Program-made: the position numbers and the translations under genes | Shown here: positions 1-9,372 of the stretch, piece by piece | Layout: the number at the start of each line of letters is the position of its first letter | Position numbering within the stretch: position 1 is the first letter of the stretch | Origin: a filamentous cyanobacterium ESFC-1 | Lineage (GTDB): Bacteria; Cyanobacteriota; Cyanobacteriia; Cyanobacteriales; Spirulinaceae | Length of the DNA stretch: 64,000 bases | Assembly: GCA_000380225.1 (NCBI GenBank) | Contig: KB904821.1 | Coordinates: 1,467,921-1,531,920 of the forward strand | Reading direction: 5' to 3' | Notes under the pieces: generated by a model | Told to the model about the DNA's origin: nothing | The model's input: only the letters and a program-made list of their open reading frames with translations | Database searches by the model: none

Positions 1-339
1 GGGGGGAAGAGGGGGAAGAGGGGGAGGAGTGGGAAGACATTGAAGGGTATCAAATAACCAATAACCCATGTTGCTATTGGATAAATTCGATTAACTCAGG
101 GGTGAGTTGGGGGTAAAACTTAGCCATGGCGGTTTGTGGGGTTTGGGGTTGAGATCGCGCTATCTCTTCCTTTTGACAGAGGTTTTCTGACCGGAATATC
201 CCTTAAGACAAAACAACGGTCGCGCGATCGCCCTTAACCATACAACTTTAAGAGGTTTTGCAATGATCGACACATCGTCAAACAAGAATATGGCCATATA
301 CTGTTAACAAATCTTAATTCATCACGCTTGCAATCCCCT
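1..339. other. Region upstream of cydA
   Basis: No gene is supported here. The first 35 bases are a purine-rich GA tract, and one HIP1-like GCGATCGC lies near 224. A TATACT hexamer at 297-302 could be a -10 box for cydA, but I see no convincing -35 partner, so the promoter is not called. Confidence 0.5.
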
Positions 340-1785
340 ATGGACTTTTTCTCCGATACCGTAGCATTATCGCGATCGCAATTCGCGCTAACCGCAATCT
401 TCCACATGCTTTGGCCCGTCCTCACTACCGGACTCGGCATCTATCTCGTCATCGTCGAAGGCGTGTGGCTCAAAACCCGCAACCCCGACTACTACTACCA
501 CGCCCGCTTTTGGTCAAAACTCTACGTCCTCAACTTCGGCATTGGAGTCGCCACAGGCATTCCCATGGAATTCCAATTTGGCACCAACTGGGCCCCCTTT
601 TCCGAAGCCGTTGGTAACTTTTTCGGCAGCATCATCGGCTTTGAAGCCTCCTGGGCCTTTATGCTCGAAGCCGCATTTCTGGGAATCATGGTCTTTGGTT
701 GGGAACGAGTAAACCCCACCATTCACTTCATATCCACCATTTTGGTCGCATTTGGGGCGAATCTCTCCACCTTTTGGATTTTAACGGCAAATTCCTGGAT
801 GCAAACCCCCGCAGGCGGAGAATTAGTCGATGGTACATTCATCGTCAGCGATTACTTCCAAGCCATCTTTAACCCCTTTATGGCCGTCAGCGTCTCCCAC
901 ATGTTCTTGGGAACCCTAGAAACCTCCCTCTTTGTCATCGGCGGCATTAGCGCTTGGTACATCCTTAAAAATCGTCAATCCGCCTTTTTCAGCAAAGCCT
1001 TTAAAATCGCCCTTGCCACCGCCATCGTCGTCGCCCCCCTGCAAATCTACGTCGGCCATCTCAGTGGCGAACAAGTCCACTACAAACAACCCACCAAACT
1101 CGCCGCCATGGAAGCCCAATGGGAAACCATCCCCGCCGGTCAATCCGCCGCTTGGAGTCTCCTTGCCATCCCCAACGAAAAAGCCGAGAAAAACGACTGG
1201 GAAATCACAGTTCCCAACGCCCTCGGCTACATCCTCGAACTCAAACCCAAACTCAGCGCCCCCGTTGAGGGCTTAAAAGCCTATAAACCCGAAGACCGCC
1301 CCCGCAAGGTCGGTTTAATTTACTACGCCTTTCGCACCATGATTGCCATTGGCTTTTTCTTCGCAGGTTTAATGCTCATAACCGTCCTGCAATGGTTGCG
1401 AGGTAAACTCTCCCCCGAAACCATCGACCAACAAAAATGGCTGATGCGCGGTTGGATTTTAGCTGCACCCCTCGGCTACATCGCCGTAGAATCCGGTTGG
1501 ATTGTGCGTTGTGTCGGACGACAACCCTGGATTGTTTACGGTCAAATTCGCACCGCAGACGCAGCATCTGCCCTTCCCCCAGGCAACGTCTTAACCTCTT
1601 TGACCGGGTTTGCCCTAACCTACACCCTACTATTTATCGCCGCCCTCTATTTCGGCAGTCGCATTATTCGCCGCGGCCCCCGCTTGGACTTACCCCTACC
1701 CGGAAGTGTTGAAAATCAACCCGCCGTCGAAACCCAACCTGGCGAATTTGTCCCCGATGAGCGCCCAGTAGAAGCCCAACAATAA
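340..1785 (+). CDS. cydA: Cytochrome bd quinol oxidase subunit I (CydA)
   Basis: Catalytic heme-bearing subunit of the bd-type terminal oxidase, which oxidises quinol and reduces O2 to water in the membrane. The conserved N-terminal helix FALTAIFHMLWP supplies the heme-ligand His (about residue 22). The motif GRQPW follows near residue 390, and multiple hydrophobic helices span the protein. The Q-loop is short, as in CIO-type and other cyanobacterial enzymes. I chose ATG at 340, giving MDFFSD as in the family; the frame also opens at a TTG at 328. At 481 residues the length is normal for short-Q-loop members. cydB follows after 130 bp that contain a terminator-like hairpin. Family assignment is certain; cyanide resistance is not tested by sequence. 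Confidence 0.96.
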   Translation: MDFFSDTVALSRSQFALTAIFHMLWPVLTTGLGIYLVIVEGVWLKTRNPDYYYHARFWSKLYVLNFGIGVATGIPMEFQFGTNWAPFSEAVGNFFGSIIGFEASWAFMLEAAFLGIMVFGWERVNPTIHFISTILVAFGANLSTFWILTANSWMQTPAGGELVDGTFIVSDYFQAIFNPFMAVSVSHMFLGTLETSLFVIGGISAWYILKNRQSAFFSKAFKIALATAIVVAPLQIYVGHLSGEQVHYKQPTKLAAMEAQWETIPAGQSAAWSLLAIPNEKAEKNDWEITVPNALGYILELKPKLSAPVEGLKAYKPEDRPRKVGLIYYAFRTMIAIGFFFAGLMLITVLQWLRGKLSPETIDQQKWLMRGWILAAPLGYIAVESGWIVRCVGRQPWIVYGQIRTADAASALPPGNVLTSLTGFALTYTLLFIAALYFGSRIIRRGPRLDLPLPGSVENQPAVETQPGEFVPDERPVEAQQ

Positions 1786-1825
1786 CATCATTTCTGGATG
1801 TTGAAAAAACATTAATTTCTCTATC

Positions 1826-1887
1826 AACCCGGTTTCTGCTTTCAAGACGAGAAACCCCAGAGTTTAACTCTAGAAACCGGGTTTTTT
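1826..1887 (+). terminator. Hairpin with T-tract between cydA and cydB
   Basis: A perfect 12-bp inverted repeat, AACCCGGTTTCT (1826-1837) and AGAAACCGGGTT (1872-1883), is followed by a run of T. It looks like an intrinsic terminator or attenuator inside the cydAB unit. Its arms match a dispersed palindromic repeat family seen at 4506, 12838, 14864, 40426 and 56388. Confidence 0.6.
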
Positions 1888-1915
1888 CCGACTAAAAATT
1901 AAAAATGGAGACAAA

Positions 1916-2932
1916 ATGAACACACTTGGTTACTTTTTACCGCAAGTTTGGTTTGGTATTCTCGCCCTATTTTTGTTTCTTTACGTCATGCTCGACGGCT
2001 TCGATTTAGGGGTTGGTATTCTCTCTCTCACCGCTTCATCAGAAGAAAGACGGGGCATATTAATGACCAGTTTAAGTAATGTCTGGGATGCCAATGAAAC
2101 CTGGTTAGTCTTAGTCGGAGGCTCATTATTTGGGGCGTTTCCTTTGGCTTATGGTACGATTTTTAGCGCCCTTTATATCCCACTCGTTTTGATGGTATTT
2201 GGCTTGGTTTTTCGCGCCGTTGCCTTTGAATTTCGCGAACAAGCCAGACGGAAATTCTTTTGGAATATTGCCTTCGGGACGGGCAGTTTTATCGCGGCTT
2301 TGGGTCAAGGTTTCGCTTTAGGTGGCGTTTTAGCCGGGATTAAAGTAGATGAATCCGGTCACTTTATCGGTCAAACTTGGGATTGGTTTAACCTCCCTTC
2401 AGTCTTAGTCGCCTTAACTTTGATTCAAGGCTATGTTTTAATCGGGTCTACTTATCTGATTTGGAAAACCACCGGAGAATTACAAGAAACTCATTATAAA
2501 ACTGCCAAAATTTCCGCCATTACCACGTTAATCGGAGCCATTCTGATTACCATTGCTACGCCGATTTTTTACGATTATGCCCAGATTCGCATTTTTAGTG
2601 CGCCCTTGGTTTATATCTTTGCGGGGATTCCGGTTATCGCTGTTGTTCTCATCTTTTTACTCCTGAGAAGCTTAAACGTGAAAGCCGAAAAAACGCCCTT
2701 TGTGTGGACAATTTTACTATTTTTGCTAACCTTTATCGGTTTAGCCTTGATTATTTTTCCTTACATTATCCCCACCCAAATCACGATTTATGAAGCATCT
2801 GCCGACCCCAGCGCCTTAGTATTTATGATCATTTTTATCGGCGCTTTAATTCCGGTGATGCTGTTCTACAACATTTACCAATACATTGTGTTTCGCGGTA
2901 AGGTGACAGTAGGGGAGTATGGGGCAGAGTAG
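1916..2932 (+). CDS. cydB: Cytochrome bd quinol oxidase subunit II (CydB)
   Basis: Membrane partner of CydA in the bd oxidase. The 338-residue protein has eight or so hydrophobic helices and the CydB hallmarks MLDGFDLGVGIL (about residues 22-33) and WDANETWLV (about 57-65). ATG at 1916 is preceded by a GGAG Shine-Dalgarno at -9. It lies 130 bp behind cydA on the same strand, with a terminator-like hairpin between, so the ratio of the two subunits may depend on read-through or a second promoter. No small CydX-like ORF is evident downstream; the next 120 bp are short tandem repeats. Confidence 0.96.
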   Translation: MNTLGYFLPQVWFGILALFLFLYVMLDGFDLGVGILSLTASSEERRGILMTSLSNVWDANETWLVLVGGSLFGAFPLAYGTIFSALYIPLVLMVFGLVFRAVAFEFREQARRKFFWNIAFGTGSFIAALGQGFALGGVLAGIKVDESGHFIGQTWDWFNLPSVLVALTLIQGYVLIGSTYLIWKTTGELQETHYKTAKISAITTLIGAILITIATPIFYDYAQIRIFSAPLVYIFAGIPVIAVVLIFLLLRSLNVKAEKTPFVWTILLFLLTFIGLALIIFPYIIPTQITIYEASADPSALVFMIIFIGALIPVMLFYNIYQYIVFRGKVTVGEYGAE

Positions 2933-3056
2933 TTGTCAGTTATCAGTCAACAGTCATCAGTTATCAGTTTTTTTAGGTAGTAGGTTGGGTTTCGTTACCT
3001 CAAGCCAATAACCAATAGCCAACAACAAATAACAAATAACCAATAACCAATAACAA
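2933..3056. repeat. Short tandem repeats (CAGTTATCAGT and CCAATAA types)
   Basis: Two runs of degenerate short tandem repeats, cagtcatcagttatcag at about 2937-2970 and ccaataa/caacaaataac from about 3003. The second runs directly into the start codon of the next gene. The same units recur at 18390, 20450 and 35450-35850. Confidence 0.8.
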
Positions 3057-3755
3057 ATGAATATTACCCCTTTTCCCTCTGACCCCTGGCAAGATAATGG
3101 TGCAAATATTGTGTCTCGGTTTGAAAAACAATATCAAAATCAAGACTTTGACTTGCCAGAAGAAGTAGAAAGTTTGCCGATTTATAGCGAGTGGAAAAGT
3201 GGGGCCTTAACTGATAAACAGACCTCGCCATTTTGGGAAATTGCCCAACCGAAGAAGAATCAACGCTGTTTAGATATTGGCTGTGGAGTGAGTTTTTTAA
3301 TCTATCCTTGGCGAGATTGGCAGAGTTATTTCTATGGCCAAGAAATTAGTAAAACGGCGATTGAGGCGTTAAATTCGCGGGGGTCGCAACTCAATTCTAA
3401 ACTGTTTAAAGGGGTAAAATCCGGCCCTGCCCATATTTTAAATTATGAACCGGATTTTTTCGACCTCGCGATCGCGACCGGATGGAGTTGTTACTATCCC
3501 CTAAACTACTGGAAACAGGTCATGGCTAATGTGCAGCAGGTATTGAAGCCAGACGGGGTTTTTGTCTTCGATATCCTCAACCCAGACCATCCCGACGCAG
3601 AGGACTGGGCTGTATTAGAAATGTATTTGGGGGCTGAGGTGTTTCTCGAACCGATTTCGGCTTGGGAAACCCTGATTAAAGATTGCGGGGCCAAGGTTAT
3701 CAAGCGTCAGGAAGGGCCGTTATTTGACTTATATAAAGTCCGGTTTAGTTCCTAG
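3057..3755 (+). CDS. Class I SAM-dependent methyltransferase
   Basis: A 232-residue Rossmann-fold methyltransferase. Motif I is CLDIGCGVSF (about residues 72-81), an acidic post-I residue sits in YGQEIS, and a DLAIATGWS segment fits motif II. FVFDILNPDHP fits the post-beta5 region. Substrate cannot be deduced. The start codon directly follows a CAAATAAC tandem repeat and has no Shine-Dalgarno, which suggests that the native leader was replaced by repeat DNA or that translation is leaderless. The gene stands alone between cydB and a Uma2 gene. Confidence 0.85.
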   Translation: MNITPFPSDPWQDNGANIVSRFEKQYQNQDFDLPEEVESLPIYSEWKSGALTDKQTSPFWEIAQPKKNQRCLDIGCGVSFLIYPWRDWQSYFYGQEISKTAIEALNSRGSQLNSKLFKGVKSGPAHILNYEPDFFDLAIATGWSCYYPLNYWKQVMANVQQVLKPDGVFVFDILNPDHPDAEDWAVLEMYLGAEVFLEPISAWETLIKDCGAKVIKRQEGPLFDLYKVRFSS

Positions 3756-3865
3756 AAATCTTCAGGAAAATTCTATCTGAATTGTCCAAGATTAACTAAT
3801 TTTTGAAATCAAGGCAAAGCTTTGTTTTTACGTCCCTTGGTATAACTAAATATCTATTTTGCTTT

Positions 3866-4432
3866 ATGACTTCAACACAACTTTCTAATCAACTTTCTCT
3901 ATCTGAATTTCTCCAACTCCCAGAAACTAAACCAGCTAGTGAATATATTGATGGTAAAGTTTATCAAAAGCCAATGCCAAAAGGAAAACATAGCCGTTTA
4001 CAAACTCGTTTTTCTGCGGAAATCAATAAAGTTGCAGAACCCGAAAGAATAGCATTAGCTTTCACAGAACTTCGTTGTACTTTTGGAGGACGGTCGATTG
4101 TTCCTGATATTTCTGTCTTCACTTGGTCAAATATTCCCTTAGATGAAGATGGAGAAATTGAAAATACTTTCTCTATTGCACCCAATTGGACAATTGAAAT
4201 TTTATCTCCAGAACAAAGTCCAACTCGCGTCATTAATAACATTTTATTTTGCCTTAATCATGGCACAGAATTGGGTTGGCTTATCGACCCAAAGGAAAAA
4301 ATGATTATGACGTTTAAGCCGGGACAACAACCGCAAATGAAACAAGAAGAAGACTTATTACCTGTACTTGAGGTTTTGTCGGGTTGGGAAGTTTCTGTCC
4401 CCGATGTTTTTGCTTGTTTAAGCTTAAACTAA
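3866..4432 (+). CDS. Uma2 family (DUF820) endonuclease-like protein
   Basis: A 188-residue member of the Uma2/DUF820 family, which is strongly expanded in cyanobacteria and has a PD-(D/E)XK nuclease fold. Visible signatures are the N-terminal SEYIDGKVYQKPMPKGKHS, IVPDISVF as the catalytic Asp strand, WTIEILSPEQS as the Glu strand, and GTELGWLIDP. I chose ATG at 3866 (MTSTQLSNQ); a TTG frame extension to 3803 adds 21 residues unlike the family. Biological role of the family is unknown; a mobile or repair-related nuclease is the usual guess. Confidence 0.88.
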   Translation: MTSTQLSNQLSLSEFLQLPETKPASEYIDGKVYQKPMPKGKHSRLQTRFSAEINKVAEPERIALAFTELRCTFGGRSIVPDISVFTWSNIPLDEDGEIENTFSIAPNWTIEILSPEQSPTRVINNILFCLNHGTELGWLIDPKEKMIMTFKPGQQPQMKQEEDLLPVLEVLSGWEVSVPDVFACLSLN

Positions 4433-4505
4433 TTCAGGCTTGCATTATTCCAAATTTTTAATCTTTGGTAAAAACAAGGAACGAGGTTATAGAGAGGATG
4501 AAGAA

Positions 4506-4562
4506 CCCCGGTTTCTAGCTTGAAATTTTAACTTTACTGTGTCAGCAAGTAAGAAACCGGGG
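4506..4562. repeat. Palindromic CCCCGGTTTCT element
   Basis: Inverted repeat of 11 bp, CCCCGGTTTCT (4506-4516) and AGAAACCGGGG (4552-4562), around an AT-rich centre. It shares interior sequence with the copy at 12838-12902, so it is a mobile palindrome as well as a possible bidirectional terminator between the convergent Uma2 and PLD genes. Confidence 0.75.
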
Positions 4563-4572
4563 AGTAGGAAGA

Positions 4573-5328
4573 TCAAACAGTTTGATACTCCCAGTAATCT
4601 CTTTGTTTGGCTAAATCCGGTTGGCGATCGAAGCGTTGAATTAGTTTATCAATTTGGTGAGGAGTTCTGAGGATTGTCCCCACTTCATCCCCAGCAAAAT
4701 CAGGGGAGTAGGTATTGAGGCGTGTCACATTAGAGTTGAGGAAGTTGTGGGAACCGACGTAAGCGAAAGCGCGATCGCGCACAAAATATTTGCTATGACT
4801 TCCCAAGAGTTTTAGCTGCACTTGATCGGGATATTTCGTTCGTAACTGCTTGAAAATAGGAAGTGCGTCGTAGTTTCGCCAACCGTCACCACAAATCGTA
4901 AAGCTACCTCGCTCTAACTTGATTACTTTGCCGATATCGTAGCCATAACCCCAGCCGATATGTAGATACAATCCTTGTTCTAGGAGATAGCGGATTCTCA
5001 GCTTCATTTCTTCATCTACACTGCGCTGACTCAGCCAAGGACACACCATCCGAACTCCTTCTTTGGCTTCTTCTAAGGCTTTGAGTAACCACATTCGGCT
5101 TCCTGAACGACCAAAGACCGTTTCAGCCGTGGGTTGTAGGAGGGAATTGGCTTGTCCTAGCATCAGTTGCAGTGTCTCTGCACCGTAACTATCCACAATG
5201 CTTTGGGATTTGTCGAGGAGATTTTGCTGTTCTCGCACCAATTCGAGTTTGAGTTTCAATTCTTCAAGGTTGGGGTTTTGGGATTCAGTCGGATTGATAG
5301 ATGAAGTGATGGGTGTAATGTTGTTCAT
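4573..5328 (-). CDS. Phospholipase D-like (HKD) domain protein
   Basis: A 251-residue protein with an N-terminal helical, probably coiled-coil stretch (about residues 20-60) and a C-terminal PLD fold. The HxKxxxxD motif is visible as HSKYFVRD, followed by AYVGSHNFLNSN, near residues 178-200. Only one HKD motif is present, so an active enzyme would need a dimer, as in Nuc-type PLD nucleases. It is divergent from the NB-ARC/WD40 gene with 138 bp between start codons. Known PLD-fold proteins act as nucleases in several bacterial defence systems, so a role as effector of the STAND protein is a reasonable inference but unproven. Confidence 0.8.
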   Translation of the reverse strand: MNNITPITSSINPTESQNPNLEELKLKLELVREQQNLLDKSQSIVDSYGAETLQLMLGQANSLLQPTAETVFGRSGSRMWLLKALEEAKEGVRMVCPWLSQRSVDEEMKLRIRYLLEQGLYLHIGWGYGYDIGKVIKLERGSFTICGDGWRNYDALPIFKQLRTKYPDQVQLKLLGSHSKYFVRDRAFAYVGSHNFLNSNVTRLNTYSPDFAGDEVGTILRTPHQIDKLIQRFDRQPDLAKQRDYWEYQTV

Positions 5329-5466
5329 TTTTGGATGTTTTCTACAAGGGTGTTACCCTCCTTTACATTTCTCACGATGATTGATGGGTAGGTGTTTTGA
5401 CTAGATCAAATTAAGATCAGTCAATATTGATCTAAAATTGAACTTGACAAATTAGAGAATGTACGC

Positions 5467-8400
5467 ATGGCATCTGTTAAAGCTTCTCCAAGTGGACAAG
5501 ACAAAATTCAGAAAGCAATCGAAGCTAAAGGATGGAATACAAGTAACGATATTGATGCGAGTATAGAAGTGAGTTGCTACCGACTTCGACAGAGCTTAAA
5601 ACATCGCGGATGGGAGTTAAACCGTCTGTTAGAAGATCGGGAGATCAAAAAACTTGGTATTTTCGATAACAAAAATCTGGATAAAATTTTCAGGATGCCA
5701 GGTCGCAGTAGCCAAAATTACGAAGATATTTTACAAAACATAGAGAGTCAAAAAATTGCTGTTAAAGGCTGTTCGCCGTCTACATGGAAACGTTTTCGAG
5801 AATCTAAGTCACTGATTAATTTCACAAGTTTCAAGGTCTTTTGCGAATTCTTAGAACTTGATTGGGAAGATATTAAAGAATCTGCGCACGCTGAAAAAGA
5901 GATCGTACAAGAAAATTCCAAATCAAGGCAAAATACAACAATAGGAGCGTTACCAGCGTTACCACCTAGTTGTATACCCCGTCCCAATGAACTTCAGTCC
6001 CTGAAAGCTAAAGTCTTAGCACGAACTAACGAAGCAGTTATTGTGACTGGAACAACATATCGTGTTGGTATTCGGGGAATGGGTGGGATTGGAAAAACTG
6101 TTTTAGCAAAGATGTTGGCAAAGGATTTAGATATACAAGAGGCTTTCCCTGATGGAGTGATATTTATGTTTCTGGGTCAAAACCCCAATCTAGTCCTAAG
6201 ACAATCGGATTTAGTTAAGAAAATAAATGGGAGTTCACTGATTTTTAAAGATGAACAACAAGGAAAAACGCACTTGAGTCAGTTATTGGCAGGAAAAGCT
6301 TGTTTGCTAATTTTGGATGATGTTTGGCAATCAAAGCACCTTGATATATTTAATGTATTAGACTCTAACTCATGTCTGTTGGTGACTACGCGACATAAGC
6401 AGTTGGTTAATGAAATTGATGCAGTAGAACATGAAATTAGTGTACTGAGTAAATCCCAAGCAATTTCACTTTTAGCATTGCGAGCCGGAGAACATCAAGA
6501 AACCTTACCTCCAGAAGCTTATGAAGTAGCTAGAGAATGTGGCTATCTACCACTTGCTTTAGCAATGATTGGAGCAATGGTCAAAGGAAAATCTAATCGT
6601 TGGGCTAATGTATTACAAAAACTTCGTAACGCTGATTTGGAAAAGATTAAAGCTAAATTTCCTGATTATGAATATCCCAACTTATTTAGGGCTATCCAAG
6701 TTAGTGTCGATGACTTAGAACCTGAGACTAAAGCACGTTACTTAGACTTTGCCGTCTTTCCAGAATATACCTCTGTACCTGAAGCAGTTCTACAAACCTT
6801 ATGGCAACCACAAGGATTAGATCAGTATGATACTCAAGATATTATTGATGAAATAGTAAATCGTTCTCTTATAGAAGGAGATCAGCAAGGTCGTTTAAAG
6901 TTGCATGATATCCAATACGATTATGTCCGAAAACAAACTCCTAATTTCATAGGATTGCACAATCAGTTATTAGATGTATACTCTAAACATTGTCCTAATG
7001 GTTGGCACTTTGGTAAAGATGATGGTTACTTTTTTGAGCATTTAGCTTATCATCTAAAACAAGCGGGACGAATAGAAGAATTAAGAGAAATACTGCATGA
7101 CTTTGACTGGTTACAGACGAAGGTAGAGATAAAAACCATAGAAACATTAATTACGGATTATGACAAACTCTCTAGCGACGACAATTTATTGCTTATTAGA
7201 GATGCTATTCGTACTGCATCTTATATTATTAGCGACGATAAAAACCAGTTGGCATCACAGTTAATTGGACGTTTATCTTCTTTTCAAACTAGAGGGATTC
7301 AAGCTTTACTTAATCAAGCACAGGATTGGAAAAAATCAGTTTGGCTATGTCCATTAACACCATCTTTACTACCAGCAGACAGTCCCTTGATATTTTGCTT
7401 AAAGGGACATTCTAAAGTTATTACTGATTTAGCTCTGACGATAGATGAGCAAAGACTAATCTCTGCTTCAGAAGATGGAACTCTCAAAATTTGGGACTTA
7501 CAAAGCGGACAGGAGTTAAAAACTCTTAATGGTCATACTCAAGGCGTAACAAATGTAGTAGTTACTCCAGATGGAAAGTATGCTGTCTCTAGTTCGTGGG
7601 ATAAGACTCTGATAATTTGGAATCTGGAGAGTGGGGAGGTCAGACTCAGACTTGAATCTCACAGTGAATGTGTAACAGGTGTAACAGTTACACCAAATGG
7701 AGAAAGAGTAATTTCTGCATCGCGAGACTATACTCGTAGAGTATGGGATTTAGAAAGTGGTCAACTACTCAAAGTTTTTAAGGTCTCGCGACTTCCAGTT
7801 CCTGAAGCGATTGCAGAAGTAGCTGGACAAAGAATCGAACTTGGTAAGTATCAAAATCTATATTATGAAAAGGTATTTGCTGTTACAGATAACCAGAGTG
7901 TAGTATCCATACCAGATTATTCTTTTCCATTTGATAGGCACATAACTGTATGGGATATTGAGAGTGGTGAAGAATTACTTTCTCTATATGGTCATACGAA
8001 TCCAATTCGCTCCGTGAGTTTTAAAACTTATCAAGATGGAAGACGGGAAATAATTTCTGTTGATTCTAAGAATACAGTGAAAGTTTGGGATATAAAATCT
8101 GGCAGAGAAGTATCTAGCTGTACCTCTACTTCTCGTTTATTTCAAGAACGCTATATAGTTACATCAGATAATAAAATGGCTATTTCAAAATCATCTAATG
8201 GTTTGATCAAGGTATGGAAAATTAACGAACTCTCAAATAAATTTAGTCAATCTAGTACAAAAACTGGTGTAGGAAAAATTTTATTTTTACCGACAGAAGA
8301 CAAAGTAGCTACTGCTTCCAGAAATGGAATGCTAAAAATATGGAGTTTGACTCAGAGAAAATTACTAAAATCTTACAGACACCATGGAATTTGTTTAGCT

Positions 8401-9174
8401 CTTACTCCAGATAAGCGTTACATTTTATCGGGTGGGTTTCAAGGAATATTGAAAACTCTTGATTTGGAAAATGGTACAGAAAGAGTAAGTTGTAGTATGG
8501 AGCCTATTCCTCCTATATCTCTTCGTCAGGGTAATGAGACTATTTATATACCTTATGCAGGGGAAGCTAAAATGTCTATATTTGCTGTTGCAACAATACC
8601 AAATACTAACTTCGTTATTGTTGGATTAGCAGATGGTCATCTCGAAATTTTTAACTTCTTGACTGGCGAGAAATACATGATTTTATCAGGGCATAATGAA
8701 CAAATTAGTGATGTAAAAGTTATAAATCGTGGAAATCTAGTTGTATCTAGTGCATTTGATGGAATAATTAAACTTTGGAATTGGGAGAAAAAAAAGAATC
8801 TTCTCACGATACCTTGTCATACCCGTCCCATTAACTCTATTGCTTTATTCCCAAATGCTCAAGGTGGAATTTCTGCGTCACATGACTGTACTTTGAAAAT
8901 TTGGATGTTTTCCAACCCCTCTTATCTAGAGACTCTAAAAGGGCATAGTAATATCGTTTGGTCAGTTGCTATTACTAGCGATGGCAAATATGCGGTTTCC
9001 GCTTCACAAGACCAAACTCTAAAAATTTGGCAAATATCAACCCGAAAAATAGTAGCTACATTTTATGGAGAAAGTGCTTTTCTTTCCTGTTCAGTTTCAC
9101 TTGATAATAAATATATTATTGCTGGAGAAGAATCAGGCCAAGTTCATTTCTTAGAAGTGAAAAATTTATATTGA
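5467..9174 (+). CDS. NB-ARC/WD40 STAND-class NTPase
   Basis: A 1235-residue NLR-like protein. The N-terminal module (1-140), which begins KASPSGQDKIQKAI and includes STWKRFRESKS, matches the HTH-like domain common at the start of cyanobacterial NB-ARC proteins. The NB-ARC core has Walker A GMGGIGKT (204-211), Walker B LILDDVW (281-287), LLVTTR (304-309) and a GLPL-type CGYLPLALAMIG (358-369). A winged-helix segment and LHDIQYDYVR (MHD-like) follow. From about residue 646 to the end there are at least ten WD40 blades ending in xxIWDL-type signatures. No effector domain is fused, and no HIP1 octamer appears in 3.7 kb, unlike the neighbours, which suggests transfer. ATG at 5467. Confidence 0.93.
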   Translation: MASVKASPSGQDKIQKAIEAKGWNTSNDIDASIEVSCYRLRQSLKHRGWELNRLLEDREIKKLGIFDNKNLDKIFRMPGRSSQNYEDILQNIESQKIAVKGCSPSTWKRFRESKSLINFTSFKVFCEFLELDWEDIKESAHAEKEIVQENSKSRQNTTIGALPALPPSCIPRPNELQSLKAKVLARTNEAVIVTGTTYRVGIRGMGGIGKTVLAKMLAKDLDIQEAFPDGVIFMFLGQNPNLVLRQSDLVKKINGSSLIFKDEQQGKTHLSQLLAGKACLLILDDVWQSKHLDIFNVLDSNSCLLVTTRHKQLVNEIDAVEHEISVLSKSQAISLLALRAGEHQETLPPEAYEVARECGYLPLALAMIGAMVKGKSNRWANVLQKLRNADLEKIKAKFPDYEYPNLFRAIQVSVDDLEPETKARYLDFAVFPEYTSVPEAVLQTLWQPQGLDQYDTQDIIDEIVNRSLIEGDQQGRLKLHDIQYDYVRKQTPNFIGLHNQLLDVYSKHCPNGWHFGKDDGYFFEHLAYHLKQAGRIEELREILHDFDWLQTKVEIKTIETLITDYDKLSSDDNLLLIRDAIRTASYIISDDKNQLASQLIGRLSSFQTRGIQALLNQAQDWKKSVWLCPLTPSLLPADSPLIFCLKGHSKVITDLALTIDEQRLISASEDGTLKIWDLQSGQELKTLNGHTQGVTNVVVTPDGKYAVSSSWDKTLIIWNLESGEVRLRLESHSECVTGVTVTPNGERVISASRDYTRRVWDLESGQLLKVFKVSRLPVPEAIAEVAGQRIELGKYQNLYYEKVFAVTDNQSVVSIPDYSFPFDRHITVWDIESGEELLSLYGHTNPIRSVSFKTYQDGRREIISVDSKNTVKVWDIKSGREVSSCTSTSRLFQERYIVTSDNKMAISKSSNGLIKVWKINELSNKFSQSSTKTGVGKILFLPTEDKVATASRNGMLKIWSLTQRKLLKSYRHHGICLALTPDKRYILSGGFQGILKTLDLENGTERVSCSMEPIPPISLRQGNETIYIPYAGEAKMSIFAVATIPNTNFVIVGLADGHLEIFNFLTGEKYMILSGHNEQISDVKVINRGNLVVSSAFDGIIKLWNWEKKKNLLTIPCHTRPINSIALFPNAQGGISASHDCTLKIWMFSNPSYLETLKGHSNIVWSVAITSDGKYAVSASQDQTLKIWQISTRKIVATFYGESAFLSCSVSLDNKYIIAGEESGQVHFLEVKNLY

Positions 9175-9372
9175 AATTAGATTAATAAGGACTATAGAGA
9201 GGATAACTTTACTCCCATTCGCACAATAAGCTGTTAATCCTTTAAAATTCTGTTTCAATCCAAGCTAACCCAAGGGTTCAGCGAGTGAAATCGGCGGTTT
9301 AAATGCGTAACAGCTTACGATGACAGATTGATGTGTTATGCCAAATGGGAGGTACACGCTATCGAGCTTGTT

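Noticed and set aside
234-440. 68-codon minus-strand ORF over the cydA start
   Set aside because: Overlaps the cydA N-terminus; no ribosome binding site or family resemblance.
5444-5449. TTGACA as a -35 box for the NB-ARC gene
   Set aside because: It lies only 18 bp from the start codon, leaving no room for a -10 box and leader.
4488-9204. 12-bp direct repeat TATAGAGAGGAT at 4488 and 9193 flanking the PLD/NB-ARC pair
   Set aside because: Many 12-mer pairs are expected by chance in 64 kb, and there is no other sign of an integration boundary.
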